64,000 nt of DNA from Eopsaltria australis (lineage: Eukaryota; Chordata; Aves; Passeriformes; Petroicidae): positions 8,075,001 through 8,139,000 of the forward strand of contig JAVTVJ010000040.1 of the NCBI GenBank assembly GCA_034509425.1, read 5' to 3'. The position numbers and the translations under genes are program-made. The notes under the pieces are model-generated. The model did not search any database and had not been told where the DNA came from. It saw only the letters and a list, made by a program, of their open reading frames with translations. This document shows, piece by piece, positions 26,425 through 39,955 of the stretch; the first letter of the stretch is position 1, and every line of letters starts with the position of its first letter.

Positions 26425-27061
26425 CCCAGATGAATTAGTGTGCCCTGGCAGCCAGGAGGAACAACTGTGTCCTGGGGGGCATCAGACACAGCATCACCAG
26501 TGGACAAGGGAAGGGATTGTGCTGCTCTGCTCTGCACTGGGGCAGCCTCACCTCGAGTGCTGGGGGCAGTTTTGGGCACCACAACATGAAAAAGACATTA
26601 AACTTTAGGAGACCACCCAAAAGAGGGCAATAAAAATGGTGAAGGGCCTTGAGGGGAGCTTTTTGAGGAGTGGTTGAGGTCACTTGTTCTATTCAGCCTG
26701 GAGGTGACTGAGGGGAGACTTCATTGCAGTTCCGACTTCCTCATGAGGGGAAGATGAGGGGCAGGCACTGACCTCTTCTCTGTGGTGACCAGTTAAAGAA
26801 ACTGAGGGAATGGCCTCAAGTTGTGTCAAGGAAGGTTTAGGCTGGGTATTAGAAAAGGTTCTTCACCCAAAGGATGGTTGGGCACTGGAACAGGCTCCCC
26901 AGGGAAGTGGTCACAGCACCAGTCTGACAGAGTTCAAGTGTTTAGGCAATGCTTTCAGGCACATGGTGTGACTCTTGAGGATGGATCTGTGCAGAGACAG
27001 GAACTGAACTCGGTGATCCCTGTGGGTCATTTCCAACTCAGTATATTCTGTGATTCTGTGA
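26425..27061 (+). mobile_element. CR1-J-like LINE, ORF2 C-terminus to 3' end
   Basis: The element begins around GCAGCCAGGAGGAAC. It follows the CR1 ORF2 tail: '[17 protein letters not shown]' near 26507-26557, 'FWAPQHEKDIK' near 26571-26604, the CTGAGGGGAGACTTCATTG stretch, 'GRFRLGIRK' near 26832, and the 'HPKDGW' block. It ends in ATTCTGTGATTCTGTGA (27045-27061), two good copies of the terminal 8-bp repeat. Frames are broken by several indels, with open pieces such as 26399-26608 and 26821-27216. It closely resembles the copy at 62.7-63.3 kb, suggesting one subfamily. It is among the better preserved CR1 copies here. Confidence 0.88.
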
Positions 27062-29003
27062 CTTGTGCATATGGAAAAAAGAGTATGCACATCTTGGTAC
27101 AGCAAACACAAGACTCAGAAGAAATCCAGCCATGGAAAATCGTAGCACTTGAGTATTTTTTCTACATCCACACTACTTATGATTTGCCTCTAAAATGCTT
27201 TGATGAGACAACATAAGGGAATTCTAAAATTGTTACCAGTGATATTGATGACCTTCTGTTCACTGATGTGGCTGGCTCAGTAAGATCATGAGCAAAACTG
27301 TCCAAAAAAGGAGAAATCTTTCCCAAAGGATTCACGTCTCTAAAATATTTCACTGCATTTAATGATTATCCTGAAAACTTATGCTCAGCAACTGCTTAAT
27401 TAACAAGAAATTCTGATTCTACTGGTATCCTGGTTTCAGTATGGATACCATGAGTTTCTCTGTGTGCTTAGAAACATTTTTGTGTAGATAATTGTGCTGC
27501 TTTTGGCTGGGAAAGAGTTAGCTTTGACAATTGAGTTAGTTATGACAATTTGGATCCTATTTTATGCCCAGCCTCAACTGACGCCCTGGAAGTACACATT
27601 CTCCACCTAATTTCTAAGTTCACAGATAATAAGTTCCTGGAACTTATTCCTTGAATTGTCAAAACACAGCTCTTACGACAGCATCCATTCAAAAAGCAAT
27701 GACAGCAAAATTTTCATTTCCTGGTGCAATATTCCTACACTTAGAATACTTAGAATGGAGAGAAAATTTCTATTGAAACTTCTCCTTTCATTAATTACTT
27801 AAAACCTACACTTCCTACCCTAACAAATAGATTAAAGAGCACATTTTGAGGAAGGACACTGACTTGTCAATAAGCAGTGGAGTGCTCAGCAAGCACTGAC
27901 AGGTCTTTCAAGAATCACTTGTCCATAGAATTTCAGACAGGTCTTCACACCCATTCTAGCCCATCTAAGCTGTACCTCACTCAACCTGATGATTTATGGG
28001 ACTTCTTTTCTGAGATAATTGATTTTGCCCCACCCCAGAACTGCTGTGGAATCTTAATGCAGGTCGCTGCTTCTTGTACCAGACACAATCCCAGTTAAAC
28101 TCCTGTCATTAATTTTGAAGGGATTAAGTTCCTTTCTAAATGTATATTTAAATTACACATGGAAAAATAATTTAGATCACATTTTCATTATTTTATATAC
28201 TGAAATTCTAAATTACTGCTGATTGAACAGTCTGATTGATTTAAAAAGCTTCGAAACACAAGTCCTTAATAGTACAATATTGGTCAGTGTTGTAAATGTT
28301 GACCTTAAGGCTTATAAAAATTATTACTTGCATTTAAAAAATATTTTTTATGGAAGAAACATAGTTCTGTACTTTTGAAATATATAATTTATTTTCTCCT
28401 CATTATCAACTTCATGATATTATCTGATCTGCTCTTGGAGGGTTTCTTGGTATTTCCTGATTAAGAACTAAGGTAGCAATGCATGTGATTATTTATTTGA
28501 CAGACATTTCATTCTCTTTCTTGGTTTTTTTTTTAGGGGGGGGAGTTTGGTTGGGAGTTTTTTGGTTGGTGATAAAAAATAGATAAAACTTTATGTGTTT
28601 TTAATTTAACTTCCAAAACTTTTATGATTGTTCATGACAAAGGAATGAGAACATTTCACAGTTTTACTTTATTCCTAATTTCTTAGGTCTATTTTTCTCA
28701 TATGAAATTCATATAACCCACTAGCTGTAGTTTTCAGCAAGCTGCCCTAATTAAATTTAAAGCACATATCTCAATATGTTATCGATAACAAAGCTTCTAC
28801 TCCATCACTGTCAATTTGAACAAAAGAATTCAAGAGTAAATCGACAATGTGGTGATTTTGTAATGCTCTGAATATTTCAGTTTCTTGGAAACTTTCCAAG
28901 AAAACTGGGAATGCTGTGTACTTTGTGCTAAAAATTGAGGCCCTAAAGTTCCGGGATTTTTCCACAGATTTTAGGGAGATCTGTCCAGGCTACAGGCAAC
29001 TGA
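27062..29003. other. Unique AT-rich non-coding DNA
   Basis: No gene is recognised. A T9-A-G8 transition lies at about 28525-28541. Other content is ordinary AT-rich sequence with short frames. Confidence 0.5.
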
Positions 29004-29490
29004 AAGAATCACAGAATCAAAGAATCACAGAATGGGTCAAGTTGGAAGGGATCACAGTGGGACATCTGATCTAATCTTCCTGCTGAAGGAGAGTCATTTT
29101 AGAGCACAGGAATGTGGTTCTTGAATATCTCCAATGAGAGAGACTCCACAATCTCTCTGGGCAATCTTCCAGTGCTTGCTTACCCACACAGTTACAAAGG
29201 TCTGTCTCATATTCTTATGGATATTCCAGTACATCAGTTTCTGCTTGACACCTCTTGTCCTATTGCTTGGCACCCCTCCCTCAATCTGGACCCTCCACTG
29301 GACCTGCTCCAGGAACTCTAGGTCTCTCTTATATTGAAGAGCCCAAAACTGGACACAGCACTCACAGTGTGGCCTCACCAGTGTTGAGTAGAGGGGCAGG
29401 ATCACCTCCTCCAACCTACTGGCAATGCTGCTCCTAATGCACCCCAGGATACTCTTGGCCTTCTTGGCCACAAGGAGACACTCTTGGCTT
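29004..29490 (-). mobile_element. CR1 LINE 3' end, internally deleted (minus)
   Basis: At its plus-strand left edge there are three 8-bp units (AGAATCACAGAATCAAAGAA, then TCACAGAAT), the reverse of the CR1 terminal repeat. The minus-strand frame 29094-29471 reads [27 protein letters not shown] and [20 protein letters not shown], all standard for the ORF2 C-terminal region. It then jumps to NRTRG...[12 protein letters not shown] and KHWK. The roughly 70 residues that normally lie between the helix 'LERVQRR' and 'DRTRG' are missing. The frame has survived the deletion. The CR1 5' part is absent. Confidence 0.88.
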
Positions 29491-32400
29491 TAATAAATCA
29501 CTTTACTGGTATAAAAATATAATGAATAATAAATAGATTATTAATACATTTGATAAATTATTAGAGGACAGAGGACATCTTAGACCTGTAACTCAAAACA
29601 GTAGCATTACAAAATAAATGACAAAGTGGAAAAAAAAGTATATTTTACTGAGTTACTTATATAACTTCCTTCCATTAAGTGAAATTCTTAAAATCTAAGC
29701 TTAGGAAAAGAAAAAGCACACATAAAAAACCCCTAAAGATTACTTAAAATATATTGTGATAGAAACACTTCTATTTGTAGAAGATGACTCTAATTCTAAA
29801 TATTGCTGTTGGTAATTCAGAGTGGAAGATGGTTTTCTGTTCTCAGTATTTTGTGCATTTAGTTATATAGGATGAAATTCATGCCTGGGTAAAAATACCC
29901 CTTTGTGGGCTTCATAACTTTAATTCTTGTATTGTGGAGCTAAAAGGGACCAAGCTGCAGCCTAGATCTTGTGCTAGGGTTCTTGCAAAACGAGGAAAAA
30001 ATCTCATAATTCATAATGAGTATATTTTAAAACTATAAAAAGTAGGACAGGATAACGGGTATAAAAATCGCCACTGTCATAAATATTCTAATGCATATTT
30101 AGTTCCTGTGACACAGATCACTATTATTTTGTTCTTTCTTGTCCTCATATTAACGTAAAAAAATCATATTTTCACATGTGCAAGCTTGCCAGTGCTTCTA
30201 ATGGTGTATTTACTCATCTGAACACATAGAAGAGGTGCAAATGTCCTACATGACTTACAAATCCTAGGCTGAAAAGTCCTCAAGTGACATTTCCTTATAC
30301 AGTGAAGTCTTAATTTGCCTTAAGTTTGAACTAGTACTCACTAGCACAAAACGTGTTTCTGTTGTTTGGATGACAACAGGTGAAAGAACAACGGCCACTG
30401 CACAAGGAAAGAAACAATATCCTAACCAGTATCTCATTGAGAAAGGCTCTCGGTCCTCTGACATCATTGAGACAATCTGCTGCTCTTCTCTACACAGACA
30501 GCAACTGGATCTGATCCTGCATTGTTGTCAGGCTCTTCTCATTCCACTGTAAAAGACCTCAGCAAAAAAAAAAGGAATGTGTTTTTTTTTGTCTAGTGTG
30601 TGTATCCACTCACTTAACAATATTTATATGGGAAAGCCTCTTGAAAATAACAATATCTATAATCAACAGGGATTAGAGTTTCAAGACTAACAGTAGCAAC
30701 AATAAAAACTGTAGATGCTATTAAAATTCAGATTTTCACTGGACAAAACTGCTACCATAAGCACAGCCTCAGAAGACCTAAAGTTTAAAGGATTTTGGGT
30801 TCAACCCAAAGATTTAAAACCAGTAATATCATAAATTTGTGCTAAAGGGGTCTATCTCTCCTTCTCAGTGCACCTGGGCAGTACTTCATCATTTTGAGGA
30901 GGCTGGGACACAGGCTAAATCCCCTCATTTTCTGCTGCTGGTCTCAGAAGCAGAACCTTTGTCACACTGCTTGAAGAAATACCTGCTCTGATTTGAACAA
31001 GAATGTGCTTCTGTGTCAGGTTTGCCCTGCATCTGGCCATCCATGCCTTGTGTTTACTGTAGTCTTTAATATAAACACTGAGTCTGTAACAATATTATCT
31101 GCTACTCAACTAACAAGCAAGAAAACTCCACCACTTTCATTTTTAGTGTGCCAGAATTACATATTTGGAATGAAAGCATAGACATAAAAAACCCCTATTA
31201 AAGAAAAAGTACAATTAAAAAAAAAAAGTATATTAAGAGCTATAAGAAAGAGAAAATTATTTCCATTTATGCTGCTTGTATGTTTTATTGCAAAGTTTAG
31301 TGAATACTGCATTCAGGTAATATAGGCAATGAGGCAAGGAAACAGGTTAATCTGTTCCATAAAACAATAATCCTACCACACCTTCTAGGAACAGAATGTT
31401 TCAGCTTCTTTTGTTAGTAATAATTAGAAATAAGAAAACTGAGCAGAAGAAACAGAATAATTATTTCATAATGTTTGCTTCAAGATAAAAAAGTCAGATG
31501 CTGCCATTTTCCAAGATTAATCCACAGAATGAAAGAAAGCAAAAACTTTTGTATCGAAAACAGTATATAAATTTTTTCTAGTAAGAAAGAAACCTCAAAC
31601 CAGTTAGTTTGATGAAAACTCTATATTTTCCCCCATATCTAGCAGAAATACAATGAAGTTTGTGACCATTGTTCTGTGATGCACACTTAGAAGGAGAGTA
31701 ACACCACGGTTTGCCTGATTATCTTCAGGACATCAATGAAACTGAATTAGGAATATTTGAAGAAAGAAAAATTATATTGCAATCAGCTGGTTTGAACTTT
31801 GACAACACATCATCATTTGCAACCAGTACCCCTAAGATTAATTTTGGAGAACATCCCTATGACTACAGAGTTAATGGGAAATGAAAATGAGTATTTGCTT
31901 GAAGTTAATTGCTTGCCTCATATATTGCATAATGCAGTAAAGTACACTATTGAAAAAAAAATTATTTGGCTTTAAAAGCTGTGAAACAAAAGTTTTCAAT
32001 TACTTTATGCTCATCCACCAAAGCAATTTCAGAACTATCAAAAGTATTTTACTTTACCAGCATTCAATATACTGAAACACTGAGGCACATTTACAAAGTC
32101 CTAATTGTCCCGAGGATTGGAAGTATTCTATGTTTTCTATATGAAGTTAGTTTGTACACTCAGGCATTGTATTTTGAAGTTTTTTAAGTATGCTGAAAAT
32201 CTCTCCATTGCCAAGTTCACCAGATTCTAACTATTCTATCATTTGAATAATTTTGACAGGTATCTTCTTAGTGATGGATCTGCCAAGACCAAGTTTCAAA
32301 TTAATGTCCTATGTGTATGAACTGATTTTTGAAAAATTTTGGAATAGAGTAAAAATCAAAACTACTTTTTAAAACAATATATGGAAGTATATGGTAACAT

Positions 32401-35400
32401 AAATATGCCTGTAAGAAGAACAATAATAAGTAGGTGAGCAACAATATATGTAATATGATAAAAATATTTTTCAACCCTGAAAAGAAAACCGTCTTCCCTG
32501 CATTTTCTTTGACATAGGAAAGTTGGTGAAATCTAGAACTATTTCAGAGAAACTATGCAGTTCTCTATGCCTTCAGTTTCACACGTATATAATTTTCAAA
32601 TACCATTTTTCTGCTGTTAATTTTTTTTAAAAATTATATTTTAAAATTAAATTTAATGGAGAATATTGAAGGAAACTAATGTTAGTAAGACAAAATTGAA
32701 TCTTAGCTTAAATTAAAATTTATGAGGATCAAAATAAGTTCTACTTCATCATGAACTAAGGACACAAAATTTTATACTACTAGAAAGGCCTTGAGAAAAA
32801 ACAAGTTATATGATTGCAAAAAATAAAGGTAAGAAGGGTACTGAACTTCAGTAGGCAGGAGTATTGTATCAGGTATCAAAAATAAACACAAAGACCCTTC
32901 TTATACGTTCAGTGAAATTCAGTATGATATCTTAATAGCTACCATCAGAATTTTGCACTTAAAATTTGCTGTGAATTTACAAGGAAAAATACCATTTTTT
33001 AGTAACTCCTGCCATTATAGACTGATATTTATAACTCTGAAGAAAATAAATATATATGTTTCATTTTTTCATAAATTCACTTGACTTTCTTCTACATGAA
33101 AGTTCATTCAAACCTTTAGACATCCCCAAGTAAAATGTTAAAATTAATGACAACCGCAACAACTGAGATAAATTGGAGATTTACCAGGGAGATTAAGGGG
33201 CTTTTAGCCATTCCTTAACAATATCCAACTCAGCAGGCACTCCCACAGCAGGTAATATATCCAGGACACATAATTTTCATCCACCCTTCTTTTCATTTTG
33301 GACTTAGATCTGTATTTAGTGTGGTTCTAAACTGATGTAAATACTGACCTGCATCAAGTAATTTTAGATTGAATCTTATGCAGGGAAAGCTTAAACACTT
33401 GCTTTATCCAAAAAATTGTTTGTGGAGTAGGGGAAGGGATGTTTCTCTAACATTAAATTTTTGATGTGTTTGTATGTGTTAATAATGAAGTATTTGGTCA
33501 TGTTAAGAAATCATTTATATTATTCAACATGGGACAAATATTACAAATGTTGCAGGAGAGTACATAATGCATTAGTTTCAGCTGACCTTCATATTAGGCA
33601 AAAACCAACTCTTCTAGCATCGGGACTGCTTAAAGTGAAACATCTCCACTTCAAGAGGGGTCTCAGATGATTTTGAGGAGAAGGGAATTTGATTAAAAGT
33701 GCAGAAAAGTAGATAGGTTAATACGCAAGCTGACTAATACTGTGCATATTCCATACTGAAAGCTGACAGGAAAAGAGGACCTGTTTGCAATACATTAAAT
33801 GATGCTCACTAGGGCAAAGCTTCCATCAAAATCTTTGCACTCTCTTTGAGTTCTCATTGAGCTCAGGCACAAATCTTATTTACTATGATGCTTTTAATCA
33901 TGACATTAAATTAATTTCTTGTGCAATTATGATCACTTCTATGCAATGAATAAGCCCTACACTATCTATAAGAGTCTTTGAACTTGAAGGCCCGAGACTT
34001 TTTCTGAACTTGCAAGAAAATGCATGCAACTGTGATGGAATTGTGACAACATAAAATATGACAATCACATATTTTTTTGCCTATATGGAATGTATATACA
34101 TAAGCAGGTAATTGTATATGCCTACATATACATTCTGTCTTATGTGCACATATAAAACCATCCATATTCTTTTTCACCTTCCCTTCCTTTGTCTTTGCTT
34201 AGATGGTTAAGTGTTTTTCATGCATATGACTTAATGCTTACAATTTACTTCTCCTCCTTTTATTTCCATCATATAATTTTTAAAATATAAGTTCAGCAAG
34301 TTTTTGAACAAGCGAAAGATGTCCTGCAATTCCCATCATTGTTAAACTGCTTGTGTAACTGACATCCATTTTTCTTTACTATTATCATAATGGCTTCTGA
34401 AGATTTATGAGAATTTGAATTATTTATTTCCCATAAAAAAATAAATTTCATATTATTAAAGGAAAAATGTTAGGGAGGGTTTTTTGGGTTTTTTGGGAAA
34501 GCAACACAATTTGGAAGTGATAATGAGATTCTTTGATGAAACCCAAACTGGATATATGAGGTATCCTGCATATATATTATGTGAACCAGAGATATGAGGA
34601 GATAAAATCTTAAAGTTTTGTAAAAAAAAGTGGAGCTAAGCGCTATTAAAAAAAAAAAAAAAAAACCAAACACAACTGTGTGTGAAGCCTTTGTCTCATA
34701 ATTTTTTAAACTATAATATCATCTACAGGTATAATATGTTCTTAACATATTTAGAAACTAAGCTTAATCTTATAATCCATTTATATTTCAGATGGTAGAA
34801 GTGGTATTAACCAGAACAGACTATGACCTCTGACTGGTTAATCCTAATTAAAGCTGAGCAAGAGATTTTTTTGCACCATTTTCTGATGAATTCAATACCA
34901 GGCTGAACTATAACTCTTCTGGTGTGTGTTATTCCCACTACATGAACAAAGAAGGGTATGGGGTCACCCATGTTTTGGATCAATTTGAAGAGTTTCAATG
35001 GTACCTATGCAATGAACTGAGCTGGGAACAGCATGGCAGGGCAAAATAAGGTTTCCAGGGAAAATTAGTTAGCAGAGGATAATATAATTAACCTCTACTT
35101 GACAAAATATAAAAATTCCTGTGCTACCCCCTGCCCTCCACTACTCTAAGAATATGTTAAACTAACCTTCAGATATTTTAGACCTCCTGCATGACAAAGA
35201 TATATCAAAAAGCCATCAGAAGTAGAAAAAGTTAAGGTCAAATTTCCAATTCTAGCTAGCATTACTCCTGAGATGGACAGATGCCCAAAGGGTGGCTTAA
35301 ATGTGATGTGTGGTTTCTGGCTTTTTTACTGATTTTGAGCAGGGCAGAGAAGCTGAAAGGAATAGTACAACTCATCCCAGTGACAGTGGCATGCCTACTA

Positions 35401-36870
35401 CATTTGTGTTTATCTTGTCCATGGAATGGGGTAAGCAGCAGTTGGCAGAGCCACATAATGGTAGATTTATCTGCCATGTCACTGCTTCCTGCTATCTGCC
35501 ATCAACCTACCAGGATAAATTCATATCCCATTGTCTTATTCAGGTGACGCTCATAAGTTCACTGCTGTAATACTAGGGGACATCAATGCCAAAAGTGCTC
35601 TCAGCCCAACCTCAAATCCACTGGCAAGACTCCTCAGTAGTCAACAAATGAAACAGACAAATAAAAAACTGAAATAAATGGACGAACCAATCAACCAACC
35701 AACCACAAAAAAGTCCCTAACCCAAAATCAAAGCACTTACTTTAATCTTCTTTGGAAGAAAAGTTTCCAGGGTTTTAAACTATACATTATAGGTTATCTT
35801 CAGATTTATTTTCAGAAATCAGCAAAATGAGGTGTTTAAATGTTTTCCTCTGTTGGCCAATAGGTGTCACAATTAGAAGTGCATGAATTCTGTTCATCAC
35901 CATTCATTTTTTTCCTGAGAAATGGTTCACTATCTTCACTATGAATAACGCTCAATTATCCAAATATCTAAATGTTTAATGTGTTAATCATAAATTTTTT
36001 CTCCCCTCAGAAAAGAGGATTGATCAGAAAAATACTTGTCTTTTTCTAACGGTAAAAATTAGTTATTTAGAATTTGGGATAACAGAGTTGTGTCTCAGAA
36101 CACATTTATAAAACATTCTTTGGGGGAAAAAATACTTGTCAGTAAAATTTGTGTGTTTCTATTGAAAGTTAAAAATGCCAAACCCTGTTTCTATAAGCAA
36201 TTTTTAAATTAAATTAATAAATAATTATGTAAATGAAAATAGAATTGTTCTTTCTTTACTGCAACTATATTGTGTTTGGGTTTCCAAGTTTTCCACTTGG
36301 TGAGATCCCTAATTATGCTTTTATAGGAGAGATTCTTTTCCCTTTAAATAGTGGTAAAGTCTACAGAAGGCTGCTTATTAAATCTAGTTCTGTACTGAAA
36401 AAAATTGAACTTACTCCACCCTTTAATTCCATTAAATAAAAGTAACATGCACTTCTAAAATTGGAATATATACCTAGATATTTAATTTTACAGGAGTTAG
36501 ATGAGCACATATTCTTCTGCACTTCCCATTTCTGTTACAGAGCATGTTGTGACCTTTACAGTGATCAGGCCAATATTGTGGGGCTGCAGATGGCCATTGA
36601 GTAAAAAGCTGCTATTTCTCACTACTTCAGCTTGATTTTCATGCAGTCTCTTTTCCTCATTTGGTTTAAACTGTAACAGCTATAGCAATAATTAACTCAT
36701 ATACTGCTTTACCAGGGGAATGAGAAAAAGAGCACTGAGTCCTCTGAACTGGGTTGGAGAGCATAAAACAGTCTTCTCTATAAGCCTACTAGCTATTTAT
36801 AGTATTTTGACCCTTAGAGCTGAAGTGAAAACAGTCATTTATATGTTTTGTTCCGGTTTCTTTAGCTTTC
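29491..36870. other. Unique AT-rich non-coding DNA
   Basis: No gene or transposon is recognised. Poly(A) of 18 nt at 34648-34665. A GC-richer patch at 30355-30500 and another at 35230-35640 have no identifiable content. Frames reach at most about 90 codons and have no recognisable domains. Confidence 0.5.
34648..34665 (+). repeat. Poly(A) tract, 18 nt
   Basis: A homopolymer A run, not attached to a recognisable retrocopy. Confidence 0.9.
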
Positions 36871-37811
36871 TGTGGTGGCTTGTCCCTGGCTGGACACCAG
36901 GTGCAGACCAAAGCCACTCTATTTCTTCTCCCCACAGCTGGACAGGGAACAGACAACACAATAAAAGGCTTGTGGGTCAAGATGAGAACAGGGAGAAATC
37001 ACTCGCCAATTACCATCACAGGCAAAACAGACTCGACTTGGGGAAAGTTAATTTAATTTATTACCAAACAAATCAGAAAATATTAATGAGAAATAAACCC
37101 AAATCTTAAAAATACTGTCCCCTCATCCTTTCTCTCTTCCTGGGCTCCATTCTCCTGACTTCTCTACCTTCTTCCCTAAAATGTCACAGTGGAACATGGA
37201 ATGGTTGTGGTCAGCTCATCATAAGTTGTCTCTGCCACTCCCTCCTCAGGGGGACAGAATACTCACACTCCTCCCCTGTTTCAGTGTGTGGGATCAGTCC
37301 CACAGGAGATGGTTCTCCATGAACTTTTCCAACATGAGTCCTTCCCACAGGCTGCAGATCATCATGAGCCATTCCAGTGTGGGTCCTCTGTGGGGTCACA
37401 AGTCTTGCCAGGAGCTTGCAAGGTCACAGTCACCTTCAGGCGCCCAAGTGCTCTGGCACAGGGTCCCCCAGAGGGAGGGTGCAAGTGGAGCTCTGCACCA
37501 CTGTGGAATGGGACATGAATTGGCTGCAGGGGCACAGCTGCCTCACCATGGTCTGCACCAGGGGCTGCAGGGGGATCTCAGCTCTGGCACCTGAAGCACC
37601 TCCTCCCCCTCCTTCTGCACTGACCTTGGTGTTTGAAGAGTTTCTCTCACATAGTATCACTCCTTGTTTTTTCTGTAATTGTGCAGGTTGTTTTTTTCTG
37701 GCTGGAGCATTTGCTCTGTTGGACATGGAGAAAGGTTCTAGGATCTTCACCCGAAAGCCTCTCCTGTAGCCCCCCCTGACTACTAAAGCCTTGCCACACA
37801 AACCTGATAAA
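36871..37811 (-). mobile_element. Solo ERVL-like LTR, nearly full length (minus)
   Basis: The plus-strand left edge TGTGGTGGCTTGTCCCTGGC is the reverse of the LTR 3' end. The right edge (CTTGCCACACAAACCTGATA, ending about 37811) corresponds to its 5' end. The element carries a minus-strand AATAAA (TTTATT at 37057-37062). It also has repeated CATGAG/GGGTCC units (37310-37400), as expected of this family's tandem-rich U3. The same family is present inverted at 14740-15117. Neither flank contains gag, pol or a primer-binding site, so this is a solo LTR left by recombination. I could not define a convincing target-site duplication. Compared with the consensus as I remember it, a segment with the TATA-like motif is missing near 37690-37710. 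Frames up to 137 codons inside it are not genes. Confidence 0.8.
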
Positions 37812-39952
37812 CCTAACTTTAAAGAAAAATATTAAAATATTTATTTAATGACAGAACATTAGGTCCAAACCATTTGCAACATGTAGTCATGCTGAACATA
37901 ACTTCAAGAGATATTTTTAGTATTAAAAGAAAACAACTGCACCAACTACCAGTAAAGAAGTAGAACCTTAACCAAGTAAAAATCAATTATTTAAAACTCC
38001 TGATATATTCCTCCATCCAGCAAATATGAAAACAAACAAATTATATGAGTATGTCAGTGAGAAATACATACAGGGGAAGGAACACAAAGGAGGGGAAGAG
38101 GCAAGGAGAGAGTTCTGCAGTGTTTATTTTCTTTTGTAAATGTTTAGCTTTTAACAAATAGGGGGTAAATCCCCTAATGTGCAGTTTTGCATGAACATCT
38201 TCTATTTACATTTCTGTTAATTTCTTTCTTCATTCAACCAGAAATGGAAAACATAATCCCTTGTAAAGTTCATTGCGGAAAACCACATAGCATTAAAAAA
38301 GAGTTATAATTTGAATCAAAGATAAAGTTTTCAAAAGTGGTATTGGACCCCTGCGTTTCCCTTAAATAGGTATCAGAGAGTGAAAAGCAACTGTGAAGAT
38401 CTTTCCCTGCTTGTGTTACAAGAAACTTAATCCGTTTATTTACTGCTATCATGTCCTGCTAACATGAAACAAGTGCAAACTAATCAAATGCTTAAATTCT
38501 TTATTTAAACGCTTATGCTGCATCCCAAAGAGAAGGGTGTCCACTGCAAGTTGTTCTAGTGGATATTTTTGATTTTTAAGCTTCGGTTGTAACAGATGTG
38601 TGGCAGTTGTTAGCAAATTAGTAGTTATGGTTACAGTAAATGGAAAATAGAAGCAATTGCAGCAACAAATTATTTCAAAAATATTAGAAAAGCAAGATGA
38701 ACTGCTATGTTTCTAATGGCAACTGGACAAAACTAGACCTGTAAACCTGTAAGACAAGACTAAAAAGTGAAAATTTTAACATCAAAGGAAGACATTTTAT
38801 AGAAAGATTTAATGTTTCCAGATGCCAGCTGATGCTCATACTCCGTGAACACCAGTTGGGTTTATACTCCACAAAAGCTTCTTGTCATGATTTGTGTTTT
38901 ACATATTTGTAATCCTTAAGTTTTAATTGCATTACATAATTGTGACATGGAAGATTACTTTTGTTTCACACCAGTGTGCCCTAGTGAGATCTGTAACCTC
39001 CAAGAGTGTAAATGAAGAAAGAATTTGAGTGTTTTGTTTGAGGAACCAGCTTCCCCCCAGCCTTCAAACTAATTGATTTTTTTAAATAATTTATTTACAG
39101 AATTTATTTTCATCATATGTTAGGGTGTTTTTGCTTGCATTTGCTAAATAGCTCTTTGGTTTACTTTATTATTTGTCTTGTACCAACAGATTCGTAAAGC
39201 TTGAGACAGGTTCCTTTAGTCAGAGAAAATGACAGACTCCTCTAATGAGGGGTGTCTGACACTGGAGATAAAGAAGAGAAGAATGTACTAATCTTGCAGC
39301 AGAAAGTGCATCAACTGAAAATATTTACTGTTCGTATTAAAAATGAATTAACAAAAACAGGTGGCCTTTTAATTGAAGCCTTTATCACTCTTTGCTCAAT
39401 TTCATTTAAATGCAAATTTGAAATCCTTTCTCTAAGCCAACAGAAAGTTGTAACTGAACTAGAACACCGTTTTACTAATGATGCAATTATGTAGCAAACC
39501 ATTAGGCTTATTATGGGATATACTGGAAATATTAAGGCATCCAGAGAGGACCCTCTTTTTCAAGTATACATTTGTAAACTGCTAAACTCATCACCAATAC
39601 AGGATACTTTTCTGAGTTTGGCAGGACATTTACTTCAATTAAGCCTTAAATGTGGTGGTCTTTATTTCTTTTGGGCTGTAAATCTTTGTCTCCTAGAAGA
39701 GGAGCTTTCTAGTCAGAAGATCCAAATCTTCTCATAACTGTAAAAAACCAGGTTCATCGATACTTAGGTCTGACATACAGGCTCTGTTGAATTCCTGGGT
39801 AAGAGGTGGTAATTTAAGGGCCTATACTGAAAACTGAAGCCTTCAGCTGCTTTCTAAGTGGTGATTTCTGTGCAGGGTGATTCTTCTTTTGAGTGATCTG
39901 GAGATGTAATTTGTGTATCCTTCTGGAATACTGCTCATTTTACTTTTCTCCC
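37812..39952. other. Unique AT-rich non-coding DNA
   Basis: No gene is recognised. The stretch 38880-39000 contains dense homeodomain-like words, including TAATTGCATTA at 38924-38934 (TAAT, three bases, ATTA). This is compatible with an enhancer but unproven. Confidence 0.45.
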
Positions 39953-39955
39953 CTC

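Noticed and set aside
27420..27620. TCCTGGTTTCAG and GGCTGGGAAAGAGTTA words reminiscent of another avian LTR start
   Set aside because: The two words are separated and out of register, and nothing downstream continues the match.
35555..35605. AVILGDINAKSA-like peptide resembling the GDFNA block of LINE endonucleases
   Set aside because: Only one short motif matches. The surrounding sequence shows no other endonuclease blocks, so it is probably chance.
37181..37801. Overlapping frames of 76-137 codons on both strands
   Set aside because: They lie wholly inside a GC-richer solo LTR and have no retroviral or host domain.
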